From Pseudochryseolinea flava (GTDB lineage Bacteria; Bacteroidota; Bacteroidia; Cytophagales; Cyclobacteriaceae): a stretch of DNA of 64,000 nt. Below the pieces are notes generated by a model. That model was not told where the DNA came from, ran no database searches, and saw only the letters and a program-made list of their open reading frames with translations. Both the position numbers and the translations under genes were made by a program. Below, in pieces: positions 17,719-26,417 of this stretch (its first letter is position 1; each line of letters begins with the position of its first letter). The stretch is taken from assembly GCF_003286915.1 (NCBI RefSeq), contig NZ_QMFY01000001.1, forward strand, positions 868,001 to 932,000. Reading direction: 5' to 3'.

Positions 17719-19794
17719 CTAGAAGATCCAACCGGTCTTAACACCGGTATAGAAGTTGATGCCGGGCGCTGCGTTGTAGTACCGTCCTCCGATAGCGTTT
17801 AGATCGTTACCCAGGCTGTACGTTGCGTCGAGTACATTATCCACGCCGCCAAAGACGTCCAATTGAAAATGCTTCCACAGTTGCTTGTAACCGAATCGAC
17901 CACCAAGAAGTTTATAGCCATTCGCATAATTCCTGTTCTCATCATCCAACGGGAGTTCATCTACATAGTTAAACGTGATGTGAGTATATAACCCCAATGA
18001 TGTAATGACATCGAGCCCACACACCACGGCATGTGGAGGTGTCCCCGTAAGCATGTTACCAGACAAGTCGATGCTATTTTTGGTGTTGTTTTCAAAGGTG
18101 TCCTTCATGTAGTTGTCGAAAGTATAATGGCTCAGCGTGTATGCGGACCAAATCTTTAGTGATGTAAGAAAGCTACTTTCAAATTTCTCGGTCCAAGATA
18201 GTTTTGCTTCTAGGCCGCGCTGCAATGTGTTGCCGGCGTTTTCAAAATATTCAGCGTTGTCGTCTGTGCGGCGAATAACGATCGTGTTATCGAGCGTGAA
18301 GTGATAAGCGGTAATATCTGCTTCGAATTTTTCAGCAAAGAATTTTCCCTTCATACCAACCTCGATATTTCGGCCTTTTTCAGGTTTTAAATCTGTATAG
18401 AATGCGCCCGTAGATGGATAGATCTCTTGCGTTGTTGGGGGTGAAAAACCAACGCTATAGCTAGTGTACAGCGAGAGACCTTGGTTGATTTTCTTCAACA
18501 GCGCAATTCGTGGAGACAACACAGGGTCAAAATCGGTTTCACCTTTTTCTGATGGTGTTGTTGACAAACGAACGAAATCAATCCGTAGTTTATTGATACT
18601 TCCGCCAACCGTGAGAAAGAAGTCTTTTGGTAAAAAAAATTCACTTTGAACGAAAGCGAAGTAAGTGGACGTTGTGATTTCATCCGCAGATTGCAAAGCG
18701 GCAGTTTTTCCCTGCGCGTTATCATACACATTTATCGGACTAAAGCCATGTTGATACTCTCCACCAAAGTTTAGTCTACCACGTTTGAATTGATACGTTG
18801 TATTTGTGCGCGCACCGAAACTTTGTTCGCTACGGCGTTCGAAATTTCGGATGGCGGGGTTTTTTAAATTCGTAAACGAGCCATAAATACCCGTTTCATT
18901 CGACCATTTTTTTCGTTCGATTCGATGGTGGATGCCGCCGTAAAAGGTCTGGTTATAGATAGCAGCCTTCTGTTCTATTGCGCCCGGATTTGGGCCTCCG
19001 GCAGGGCGTGCTTTTGTAGGATCAATGTTGAATTGTTGCAGCGTGAGGGCACCCGGTGTTTGGTAACTCAGATCGCTGTAGATAAAATTGGCGGAGAGAC
19101 TTCGGTCGTCATCGGTGTGTATTTCTGCGAGGCCCTGGAAAACATCACGTGTCATCGCAGTCTGTTCTCGATAGCCGTCTGATTCGACGTGACTATGAAG
19201 TAATTTTACGGTAGCCTTACCGTTGTGTGCGATACCCTTTAACCCATAACCTAAAAGACCATAGCTTCCAGTAGTCACCGAAGCCTCTACCTTATTGCGA
19301 TTTTCGGCATTGCTTTTCAACAGCAATACGCCGCCGGTGCCTGCGCCGTAGATGCTGGATCCTGGGCCCTTAACAACTTCCAATTCGTCAACACTATTGA
19401 AGTCGAGAACGTTGATGTAGGTGTTCCCACCGGGGTCCGTTAACGGAAGGCCATTCCAATAAAGCTTTACATTTCGGACGCCGAAAGGGGATCTGATAGC
19501 GCTACCGCGCAGCGATAATCTGTAGCTTCCTGGAGATCGTTCTTCCATGCGTGCCCCCGGAATGGTGTTGATGGCAGGCAGAAAGCTGATGTCATTAAAG
19601 CGCTGCAGGTCGGCACTACGCAGCGATCCCACCGCGAGTGGAACTTCCAAAATGTTTCGGTTATAGCTGTAGCCCTCAATTACAGCCTCCTCAAGCACGA
19701 ACGTAGAGTCGGTTATCGCGTATACCGAGTCTTGACAGAATGCAGGAATCGCTGGTAATAGGGCACAAAGGAGGAGCAATTTTCTTAAGAACAT
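17719..19794 (-). CDS. TonB-dependent outer-membrane receptor
   Basis: 691 residues from ATG 19794, which gives a clean signal peptide (MFLRKLLLLCALLPAIPAFCQ). An in-frame codon 16 positions upstream is rejected because a -7 element lies between. A TonB-box-like stretch and plug domain (~40-165; NTIPGARMEERSPG, LRGSAIRSPFGVRN, VVKGPGSSIYGAGTGG) precede a 22-strand-type barrel that ends in ...YTGVKTGWIF, with the terminal Phe expected for BAM recognition. Substrate is unknown: it could be a siderophore, vitamin, sugar or peptide. It lacks a carboxypeptidase-like extension. The paired fructosamine kinase suggests, without proving, a sugar-amine substrate. Confidence 0.9.
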   Translation of the reverse strand: MFLRKLLLLCALLPAIPAFCQDSVYAITDSTFVLEEAVIEGYSYNRNILEVPLAVGSLRSADLQRFNDISFLPAINTIPGARMEERSPGSYRLSLRGSAIRSPFGVRNVKLYWNGLPLTDPGGNTYINVLDFNSVDELEVVKGPGSSIYGAGTGGVLLLKSNAENRNKVEASVTTGSYGLLGYGLKGIAHNGKATVKLLHSHVESDGYREQTAMTRDVFQGLAEIHTDDDRSLSANFIYSDLSYQTPGALTLQQFNIDPTKARPAGGPNPGAIEQKAAIYNQTFYGGIHHRIERKKWSNETGIYGSFTNLKNPAIRNFERRSEQSFGARTNTTYQFKRGRLNFGGEYQHGFSPINVYDNAQGKTAALQSADEITTSTYFAFVQSEFFLPKDFFLTVGGSINKLRIDFVRLSTTPSEKGETDFDPVLSPRIALLKKINQGLSLYTSYSVGFSPPTTQEIYPSTGAFYTDLKPEKGRNIEVGMKGKFFAEKFEADITAYHFTLDNTIVIRRTDDNAEYFENAGNTLQRGLEAKLSWTEKFESSFLTSLKIWSAYTLSHYTFDNYMKDTFENNTKNSIDLSGNMLTGTPPHAVVCGLDVITSLGLYTHITFNYVDELPLDDENRNYANGYKLLGGRFGYKQLWKHFQLDVFGGVDNVLDATYSLGNDLNAIGGRYYNAAPGINFYTGVKTGWIF

Positions 19795-19815
19795 GAGGGA
19801 CGTTTTTACTACGGC

Positions 19816-19823
19816 CAAAAATA
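19816..19823 (-). promoter_or_regulatory. putative -7 promoter element TATTTTTG
   Basis: Minus-strand TAnnTTTG 22 bp upstream of ATG 19794, supporting that start for the TonB receptor. Confidence 0.5.
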
Positions 19824-19956
19824 AGCCGGCAGTGTCACCCATGACAATCTCATACCAAATTTAATCGGTTGGCGTAGTATTTGCGGAAAAAGAACTAAAC
19901 TGCTATTAGTTGGGTTATCTTTACGTTCGAAAGCATCACCAATAAACAATCAGATC

Positions 19957-20166
19957 ATGGGAAGACCTCCTGTATTACCGAAGAAGAAAAAAGACGGATT
20001 TTGGCTTGAAATACGCAATAAAGGGGCAAAAACTGGTACGATTATCATCCGTGACACGCAAGAAGCGATGATGCAAGCTGCTCGGCAATACCAAAATACT
20101 AAGGACGTAATTCTACTTGGCGAGCATAAAAACGGCAAGAAAGTCGTTGCCAAAGGCGCCGCTTAA
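19957..20166 (+). CDS. small basic protein, function unknown
   Basis: 69 residues, rich in Lys and with no membrane segment. It begins MGRPPVLPKKKKDGFWLEIR, then a beta-strand-like segment GTIIIRDTQEAMMQAARQYQ and VILLGEHKNGKKV. The order (strand, helix, strand) resembles a small alpha/beta or nucleic-acid-binding fold, but I recognise no family. Codon use and the absence of overlap support a real gene. It converges on ispH with a 19-bp gap. Confidence 0.65.
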   Translation: MGRPPVLPKKKKDGFWLEIRNKGAKTGTIIIRDTQEAMMQAARQYQNTKDVILLGEHKNGKKVVAKGAA

Positions 20167-20185
20167 ATAATTTTTGCAAACAATT

Positions 20186-21415
20186 TTAAGCACCCTTCTC
20201 GAATTCTTTTAAGACTTCTTGAAGGGATTTGCTGTTTTCAAAAAAGGCTAAAAGTTTCAGCATTACCCGGTCTACCAGCGTATCTGGACAAGATGCGCCA
20301 CTGGTGAGTACTATTTTCGTGACCGGTTTTTCCGGTAGGAAGTTCGTTGTAAGAATCTTTTCCTTTCGATGATAGTTAAAATGCTGGATTTCATCTTTCG
20401 AGATAATTTCTCTCTCGGAATTAATAAAGTACGTTTTAAATTTTCGCTCGCACAGCTCAACAATGTGTGATGTATTCGAGCTGTTGTATCCACCTACAAC
20501 AATCGCAAGATCTGCATCTGTATGGAGGAGTTGATAAGTGGCGTCTTGGTTATCGTTGGTTGCGTAACACAACGTATCACGTGTATCCGCGAAGTGATCT
20601 TTAATCTTATCTACGCCGAATTTTGTGATCATCAACTGACGGAAATAATCTGCAATACCTTGTGTTTCTGTCGCGAGCATGGTTGTCTGATTGACCACTC
20701 CTACACGATTGAGATGAACGGAAGGATCAAAACCATTGGAGACTTTTCCTTCAAAAGCTGACAGAAGTTCTGGTGCAGAACTACTCCCTTCGATGAACTT
20801 ACCGATGATTTTGGCGTCCTCCATATCGCGTACAATAATGGAAGGTGCTGCCGCTGACGCATGCGAAAAAGTAGCGCGTGTCTCTTCATGTTTTGGCTTG
20901 CCATGAATGATCACAGAATATTTTTCGTCTCCTAACTTTTCGGATCGATTCCATACTTTCTCAACAAAGGGACAAGTTGTATTGTATTTCTGCACTTCAA
21001 TGCCCTTGTCGAGCAGTAAACTTTCCATTTCGATGGTTGTACCAAAGGCTGGTACGATAACAATATCATCAGCATTAAGCGCCTCCCATGGGATGAATTG
21101 TTTGCCATCGGTGTCCATGATAAATTGGATCCCACGACTTTGCAAGTCGGCATTCACTTCTTGGTTGTGAATCATCTGGCTTAGCAAATAAACACGCTTG
21201 CCAGGATTTTCTTCCAATGCTTTATAGCTAATTTCTATAGCGTTTTCAACACCATAACAGAATCCAAAATGGCGTGCGAGAAAAAATTGCACTGGACCAA
21301 AGTCCAAGACAGTAGGCGAAAAATCCTGTTTGCGCAGGTCTTTTAGTCGACGCGATTCTTTGATCTTACCAGTGATCGAAGACCTGTAATAGGCAGGGAT
21401 ATCAAATTTTTTGAT
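20186..21415 (-). CDS. ispH: 4-hydroxy-3-methylbut-2-enyl diphosphate reductase (IspH/LytB)
   Basis: Last enzyme of the MEP isoprenoid pathway: it reduces HMBPP to IPP and DMAPP with a 4Fe-4S cluster. The three cluster cysteines are visible in HFGFCYGVENA, NTTCPFVEKVW and TSGASCPDTLVD; HNQEV, NQTTMLATETQG and GGYNSSNTSH are the substrate contacts. Bacteroidota IspH proteins begin near M-K-x-F-D-I-P. Here the in-frame upstream sequence reads (I)KKFDIPAYYRSSITGKIKES, homologous to that N-terminus, but its first codon is ATC (21415). The first canonical start is TTG 21307, which would drop 36 residues. The coordinates given use the ATC. A stop codon lies four codons further upstream. Confidence 0.9.
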   Translation of the reverse strand: MKKFDIPAYYRSSITGKIKESRRLKDLRKQDFSPTVLDFGPVQFFLARHFGFCYGVENAIEISYKALEENPGKRVYLLSQMIHNQEVNADLQSRGIQFIMDTDGKQFIPWEALNADDIVIVPAFGTTIEMESLLLDKGIEVQKYNTTCPFVEKVWNRSEKLGDEKYSVIIHGKPKHEETRATFSHASAAAPSIIVRDMEDAKIIGKFIEGSSSAPELLSAFEGKVSNGFDPSVHLNRVGVVNQTTMLATETQGIADYFRQLMITKFGVDKIKDHFADTRDTLCYATNDNQDATYQLLHTDADLAIVVGGYNSSNTSHIVELCERKFKTYFINSEREIISKDEIQHFNYHRKEKILTTNFLPEKPVTKIVLTSGASCPDTLVDRVMLKLLAFFENSKSLQEVLKEFEKGA

Positions 21416-21440
21416 GGCCGTAAAATTTTAATACGAATCG

Positions 21441-21448
21441 CAAAAATA
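21441..21448 (-). promoter_or_regulatory. putative -7 promoter element TATTTTTG of ispH
   Basis: Minus-strand TAnnTTTG 26 bp upstream of the ATC proposed as the ispH start, and >130 bp upstream of the first TTG. Its position favours the longer reading. Confidence 0.5.
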
Positions 21449-21478
21449 GCGATTTGTCTGGCAAGCGTGAAAAAGGAA

Positions 21479-21519
21479 ATGGTTAGCACTTCGAAATTGA
21501 TGGCCGAAATGCTAACCAT
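21479..21519 (-). terminator. hairpin terminator after the YodC-like gene
   Basis: ATGGTTAGCA (21479-21488) pairs with TGCTAACCAT (21510-21519). On the minus strand it is followed by TTTCCTTTTTC. It ends the degP-like/YodC-like transcript ahead of the ispH promoter. Confidence 0.7.
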
Positions 21520-21531
21520 GTGAATTTAATA

Positions 21532-21705
21532 TTATGCTGCTTTGGAGAGTTTATCTTCCTTGATCTTGTTGATGCGGATTTCCTTCTTTTCCAAATCAAA
21601 CCACTTTACTTCTACAAAGTTGTTTTTGATGTACTTTAAAACCTCCATCACTTTACCATCAATTTTGCTGCGAACGCGTTCGCCTTTTCTAAACAATCTC
21701 CTCAT
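21532..21705 (-). CDS. YodC/DUF2158-like small protein
   Basis: A 57-codon frame, MRRLFRKGERVRSKIDGKVM... ending ...KEDKLSKAA. The pattern 'kGe.VrsK.dG..MeV..Y....VeVkWFD' resembles the small SH3-like YodC (DUF2158) family, whose members read 'GD.V.lKSGGP.MTV......C.WFd'. It starts 14 bp after the stop of the DegP-like protease gene and is followed by a terminator, so it is likely the distal gene of that operon. The family assignment is tentative; the gene itself is well supported by position, codon pattern and low-complexity-free sequence. Confidence 0.7.
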   Translation of the reverse strand: MRRLFRKGERVRSKIDGKVMEVLKYIKNNFVEVKWFDLEKKEIRINKIKEDKLSKAA

Positions 21706-21719
21706 AACATTATATGGGT

Positions 21720-23195
21720 TTACATTCTAAAAGCGTAGTTAAACTCTCTTGGTGAGTTTTGGTAAACACCCGAGAGAATTACCAAGTCTCCTTCTTTTTT
21801 CTTCTTGAGAAGCGAGGTAAAGTCTTTAACGTTTTTAATCGGCTCATCGTTCACACTCGTAATAATGAACCCTTCTTGAATATCCGTGTACTTTGCCAAC
21901 TTCCCATGCCCGAGGTCTTTTACCCGAACACCGTTCTCAATATCTAATTTTTTCAGAACATTTGCATCAATATCTTCAACTTCGAGGCCAAGAGTTGCAA
22001 AACCTCCCTTTTCTTCTGGTTTAACGGTTCCAGTCGATCCATCTTTACCAGTTAATGTTACGGGAAGGGTAATTTCTTTCCCATTTCTATTGACGATCAC
22101 GTTTACCTTATCCCCAGGACGACGACGTCCGATGTATTCGATTAACGCACTGTTTGTACGGATCGGTGTCTCATCAATCTTCACAACAACGTCACCTTCC
22201 TTCAGTCCTGCAGTTTTCGCCGAGCTGTTCTGAGCAAAGCCCGATACATAAGCACCTTCGTTAACTTTCAAATCGTACTCTTTAACAAGTTCATTGTTGA
22301 CGCTTCCAATGCTTACACCCAACCAACCACGCTGAACCGTTCCGAATTTTACGAGATCTTCAACAATTTTGTTTACGATATTAGAAGGTACTGCAAAACC
22401 GTATCCGGAATACGATCCTGTAGGACTCGCGATCGCTGTGTTAATACCCAAAAGACCTCCATTCAGGTCAACCAACGCGCCTCCACTATTTCCAGGATTG
22501 ATCGCTGCATCGGTCTGGATAAACGATTCAATAGCCGTATTACCTTCGCCATTATTATGATTGAGAATATTGATGCTTCTCCCTTTCGCACTGATAATAC
22601 CGGCCGTTACCGTTGAATTTAAATTGAAAGGATTTCCTACCGCCAAAACCCATTCACCAACTTTCGATAAGTCAGAATCAACAAAGGCTAAATAGGGTAG
22701 TGCTTTTTCATTGATCTTAATGACAGCAAGATCGGTGTCTGGATCTGTTCCAATGACTTCAGCGCGATACGTTCGGTTGTCGGCAAGTGTAACATCGACC
22801 GCGTCGGCATCTTGTACAACGTGGTTGTTGGTAACGATGTAGCCATTTTCATTAATGATCACACCCGAGCCGGCGCTTTGGCTTGGACCTTGTTGCATGC
22901 GTGGGCCAAAAAATTCTCTAAAACCTTCTGGAATTTCTTGGCTTTGCGGAACGCGACGAGCTTCACTTGTCGATTTGATATGTACAACGGCAGCGGTAAC
23001 ACGCTCTGCAGTTTTCGTGAAATCGAGCGGAACCGCTTCTCCTTTTTCGTTAACCGTATACGCTACTTTCGAGGTCGGCAATTGAGACAATGTCTGAAAT
23101 TTAACCCCTTCATCTTTTTTTAGAAATTCAAATGTGGCAACAGTACTTGCACTTCCGAGTACAGCCGCTAGAAATAATGAAGCAAATCTTTTCAT
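21720..23195 (-). CDS. DegP/DegQ (HtrA) periplasmic serine protease
   Basis: 491 residues. An N-terminal membrane/signal segment (FASLFLAAVLGSASTVATF) is followed by a trypsin-like domain with H125 (IVTNNHVVQ), D155 (DPDTDLAVIK) and S237 (NPGNSGGALVD), then two PDZ domains (~285-375 and ~395-485). HtrA proteases degrade or refold misfolded envelope proteins. All catalytic residues and the LA-loop region (GPRMQQGPSQSAGSG) are present. It heads a two-gene transcript with the YodC-like gene. Confidence 0.93.
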   Translation of the reverse strand: MKRFASLFLAAVLGSASTVATFEFLKKDEGVKFQTLSQLPTSKVAYTVNEKGEAVPLDFTKTAERVTAAVVHIKSTSEARRVPQSQEIPEGFREFFGPRMQQGPSQSAGSGVIINENGYIVTNNHVVQDADAVDVTLADNRTYRAEVIGTDPDTDLAVIKINEKALPYLAFVDSDLSKVGEWVLAVGNPFNLNSTVTAGIISAKGRSINILNHNNGEGNTAIESFIQTDAAINPGNSGGALVDLNGGLLGINTAIASPTGSYSGYGFAVPSNIVNKIVEDLVKFGTVQRGWLGVSIGSVNNELVKEYDLKVNEGAYVSGFAQNSSAKTAGLKEGDVVVKIDETPIRTNSALIEYIGRRRPGDKVNVIVNRNGKEITLPVTLTGKDGSTGTVKPEEKGGFATLGLEVEDIDANVLKKLDIENGVRVKDLGHGKLAKYTDIQEGFIITSVNDEPIKNVKDFTSLLKKKKEGDLVILSGVYQNSPREFNYAFRM

Positions 23196-23637
23196 ATGTT
23201 TTTTAAGATTTTATCCTGTGATTGTTAAACAAAAAATAAGCAAACCTCGTGCGAAAGAAATTTTGTCAGCTATGGTTTGGGTTTGCATGTGTCGGCAATG
23301 ACTTTTTTACTGCCCGATGAATTAATTACGAAAAAAATTCCGCTCAAGTTCACGGTGTCTGACAAGTTTACACCAGCGGTTGATTTGTGACATGCGATTA
23401 AACTTTGCAAGATGATCATTGGATTTCAAATTTTGTCCCACCCGAAAGATGATGTTACTGTCGAAAAAGTTTTCGGCGTGCATGGATTTTAGTTGTCGAA
23501 ATATCCTCCATTACACGTTCGTTAGGTAATGTTTTTTGTCACCCCCGTTGCGTGATTTTCAGGGGTATTAACATTAATTAACGAAAATCGTCGCTACTAA
23601 AGTAAACTCAAATTCGTCCCATCCGTAAAGCGACGTA
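23196..23637. other. intergenic region without supported gene
   Basis: About 440 bp between the protease and a small membrane peptide. Only two tiny frames of ~26-30 codons (23298-23390 and near 23413) are present and neither looks real. The left end should hold the protease promoter. The density of stops and lack of codon pattern argue against coding; an untranslated RNA cannot be excluded. Confidence 0.5.
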
Positions 23638-23784
23638 ATGGACAACCTATACCCTACCTACGTGCAAAGTACTTCTAACCATGAAAAGGAAAGTGCCCAT
23701 CGAAAGCTGAAGCGACTCAAAGTTTTGCTTATTGTTTGGTTGCTCACTTTCATCATTACCATCGTCTGGTTTTCTGTCAGTTAA
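23638..23784 (+). CDS. 48-residue single-pass membrane peptide
   Basis: ATG at 23638 opens a frame MDNLYPTYVQSTSNHEKESA, then a basic stretch (HRKLKRLK) and a hydrophobic helix (VLLIVWLLTFIITIVWF) before TAA. The charge pattern places the N-terminus in the cytoplasm (positive-inside). No known family is recognised. The clean soluble-basic-membrane order and isolated position before a small hairpin make it a credible small gene, not a certain one. Confidence 0.5.
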   Translation: MDNLYPTYVQSTSNHEKESAHRKLKRLKVLLIVWLLTFIITIVWFSVS

Positions 23785-23817
23785 AACCGACAAGCCGGTT
23801 CCTGTATTCCTTTTTTT
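23785..23817 (+). terminator. weak hairpin with T-run
   Basis: AACCG (23785-23789) pairs with CGGTT (23796-23800), and T7 follows at 23811-23817. The stem is short, so this is a weak terminator for the membrane peptide. Confidence 0.35.
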
Positions 23818-23830
23818 CTGTTGAACTGCT

Positions 23831-23838
23831 TACTTTTG
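23831..23838 (+). promoter_or_regulatory. putative -7 promoter element TACTTTTG
   Basis: TAnnTTTG match 19 bp upstream of the methyltransferase ATG. Confidence 0.45.
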
Positions 23839-23857
23839 TCCCTCGATATTCGGTACC

Positions 23858-25045
23858 ATGGTGATAGCAGGAAAAGTAGTTTTAAAAAAAGGTAAGGAAC
23901 ATTCAATTCAGAGATTCCATCCATGGATTTTTTCAGGTGCCATTCAAACAAAGGAAGGCAACCTCGAGGATGGCAGCTTAACGGAAGTATTAGACTTTAA
24001 GAATAACACCCTTGGTTTTGGACATTATCAAAATGGAAGCATCGCGGTTCGTATGCTTTCTTTCGAAAAAAAATCTCCGGACGTAAAACTCTGGCAGCAT
24101 AAATTGACAACGGCTATCCAACTTCGTCAAAGTGCTGGCTTGCCTTCCAAAACCACGAAAGCTTTCAGACTCATCCACGGGGAAGGTGACGGCCTTCCGG
24201 GACTCATTATAGATTACTACGACGGCGCTGCGGTAATGCAAGCGCATTCTGTGGGGATGCATTTATACCGACAGGAAATAGCAAATGCACTTAAGGAAAC
24301 AATGGGTGATGACCTCAAAGTCATTTACTATAAAAGTCAGTCGACGGTGCCGGGGAAACTACGTGACGCCGAGTTGGACGAGTATCTCCACGGAATGGGT
24401 GTTGTTCCGCATGTCATTCCTGAGAACGGCAACAAATTCTATGTCGATTGGGAAGAAGGTCAGAAGACTGGATTTTTTCTTGATCAACGTGAAAATCGCA
24501 AGCTTCTTGGCGATTACGCGGTCGGCAAAAAGGTGTTGAATACATTCTGTTACACTGGCGGATTTTCTGTTTATGCCTTGAATGCCGGGGCGAAACTTGT
24601 GCACTCTGTCGATGCATCTGCCAAAGCTGTTGCGCTGACGGAAAAGAATATTGAGCTTAATGGCTTCAATGCGGAGATTCATAAATGCTTCGCGGTAGAT
24701 ACTTTTGACTTTTTAAAGGGTAAGGACGGGGAGTATGATGTGATCATTCTTGATCCGCCCGCATTTGCAAAACATCGTGATGCGCGACACCAAGCCGTCC
24801 GTGGCTATCAGCGGCTTAACGCAGAGGCTATGCGCGTAATTAAGCCTGGCGGAATTATTTTTACATTCTCATGCTCACAGGTTGTTGATCGTCAACTTTT
24901 CTACGATACGATTGTGTCAGCAGCAATTCAAGCGGGAAGAAGTATTAAAGTTCTTCACCACTTGACACAGCCTGCAGACCATCCCGTCTCTATTTTCCAT
25001 CCCGAGGGCGAATACTTGAAAGGGCTGGTCCTGTACGTTGAATAA
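23858..25045 (+). CDS. rlmI: RlmI-like 23S rRNA (cytosine-C5) methyltransferase
   Basis: 395 residues. The N-terminal PUA domain (LKKGKEHSIQRFHPWIFSGA, ~8-70), the EEHR-like middle domain, and the C-terminal SAM-dependent Rossmann domain (VLNTFCYTGGFSVYALNAGA, ~215-235; VIILDPPAFAKH with the catalytic-region DPP) match the RlmI/RlmK family. RlmI methylates C1962 of 23S rRNA in E. coli. The exact position modified here is inferred from family membership. It is monocistronic and convergent with the M20 amidohydrolase. Confidence 0.88.
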   Translation: MVIAGKVVLKKGKEHSIQRFHPWIFSGAIQTKEGNLEDGSLTEVLDFKNNTLGFGHYQNGSIAVRMLSFEKKSPDVKLWQHKLTTAIQLRQSAGLPSKTTKAFRLIHGEGDGLPGLIIDYYDGAAVMQAHSVGMHLYRQEIANALKETMGDDLKVIYYKSQSTVPGKLRDAELDEYLHGMGVVPHVIPENGNKFYVDWEEGQKTGFFLDQRENRKLLGDYAVGKKVLNTFCYTGGFSVYALNAGAKLVHSVDASAKAVALTEKNIELNGFNAEIHKCFAVDTFDFLKGKDGEYDVIILDPPAFAKHRDARHQAVRGYQRLNAEAMRVIKPGGIIFTFSCSQVVDRQLFYDTIVSAAIQAGRSIKVLHHLTQPADHPVSIFHPEGEYLKGLVLYVE

Positions 25046-25059
25046 GACCAAATCTGTTG

Positions 25060-26358
25060 CTATGGTTGATGCATGTAATCTAACGTTACCATCAACATCG
25101 CTTTGAGTCCGGGTAACATCCCACGTTCGTCCATCATGAAATCGGGTGTATGGTGTGACGGTGCCTTCGCGGGATCAACCTCTGGTGGGCACGCGCCAAC
25201 AAAGAAGAAGAAGCCCGGCACTTTTTGTTGAAAGAATGCGAAATCTTCCGCGCCTGTATCAGGAGAAATGCGAACGACATTTTGTTCACCAACAGCTTTC
25301 ACTAAACTACTGGCTACTTTTTCTGTGACTACCGCATCGTTAAACGTGACGGGAGTTTTGTTAATGATCTCGACTTCTGCTTTTGCTCCCGCACTTTCTG
25401 CAATGAGTGTCGCTGTTCTTTTAATTTTTTCATGAATTTCTTTTTGCATAGCTGGATCGAACGTTCGAATCGTTCCAGACATCTCTGCTGTTTCTGGAAT
25501 TATATTTTGTCTGATACCAGCATTGATCATCCCTACTGAAATAACAGCGGGCTCTTTTGTGAGCTGAGTTTGTCTGCTGATGATGGTTTGAAGACCGTTG
25601 ATAATTTGTGCGGATACAACGATGGGATCTACGCCCAACCAGGGTGCGGCACCATGTGCTTGCTTACCGGTTACTTTGATCGTAAACCAATCTGAAGAGG
25701 CCATCATACCGTTGGGTTTGAAGGCGATCTGTCCAAGTTTACGAATACCTTGAATGTGCAATCCGAAGATGACATCGACCTTCGGATTTTCGAGCACACC
25801 CTCTTCAACCATGAGTGGTGCGCCTCCTTTTTCTCCTGCTGGCGGTCCTTCTTCGGCAGGTTGAAAAATGAACTTGATAGTACCCCGCAACGATGTTTTA
25901 TTCTTCACAAGAATCTCCGCGACGCCCATTAGAATCGCCACATGCGAATCGTGACCACAAGCATGCATCACACCCGTTTCTTGTCCATTGAATGTCGTCG
26001 TTTCCTTTGATGCAAAAGGAAGATTGTTTCTTTCTGTTACAGGCAAAGCATCCATGTCGGCACGAAGCGCGATCACAGGCCCAGGCTTTCCTGTTTTCAG
26101 CAAACCCACAACGCCGGTATGTGCAATACCGGTCTGGACTTCTAGTCCAAGGGCTCTTAAATGTTTTTCGACGTAAGCTCCCGTCTTGAATTCGCGGTTC
26201 GACAACTCAGGATATTGGTGGATGTGACGTCGCCATTCGATGACTTTCCCTTCCAGTTGTTGTGCTTGTGCGAGTACTTTGGTTTGTACTTTCTCGTTTA
26301 CTTGCCCAGTCGCCGTGAAGGAGCCAACGATTAGCAACAAAAAAAGAATGCTTTTCAT
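25060..26358 (-). CDS. exported M20 amidohydrolase (IAA-amino acid hydrolase-like)
   Basis: 432 residues from ATG 26358, giving signal peptide MKSILFLLLIVGSFTATGQ; an in-frame upstream codon adds eight residues and is unlikely. M20D motifs: ALRADMDALPV, GVMHACGHDSHVAIL (metal Cys/His), FQPAEEGPPAGEKGG (catalytic Glu), and a C-terminal GAEDFAFF and SHHTPDF. The family cleaves N-acyl or peptide bonds (hippurate, IAA-amino acids, N-acyl-amino acids). The exported location suggests action on external or periplasmic acyl-amino acids. The Rieske gene diverges from it. Confidence 0.9.
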   Translation of the reverse strand: MKSILFLLLIVGSFTATGQVNEKVQTKVLAQAQQLEGKVIEWRRHIHQYPELSNREFKTGAYVEKHLRALGLEVQTGIAHTGVVGLLKTGKPGPVIALRADMDALPVTERNNLPFASKETTTFNGQETGVMHACGHDSHVAILMGVAEILVKNKTSLRGTIKFIFQPAEEGPPAGEKGGAPLMVEEGVLENPKVDVIFGLHIQGIRKLGQIAFKPNGMMASSDWFTIKVTGKQAHGAAPWLGVDPIVVSAQIINGLQTIISRQTQLTKEPAVISVGMINAGIRQNIIPETAEMSGTIRTFDPAMQKEIHEKIKRTATLIAESAGAKAEVEIINKTPVTFNDAVVTEKVASSLVKAVGEQNVVRISPDTGAEDFAFFQQKVPGFFFFVGACPPEVDPAKAPSHHTPDFMMDERGMLPGLKAMLMVTLDYMHQP

Positions 26359-26417
26359 GATAATGTGTTTGCTGGCAATCAAGATAGAGATAAATTCAAT
26401 TGGAGATCAAAACGAAC

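Noticed and set aside
23298-23390. 30-codon frame in the intergenic gap
   Set aside because: No signal, domain or positional support; such short frames are expected by chance.
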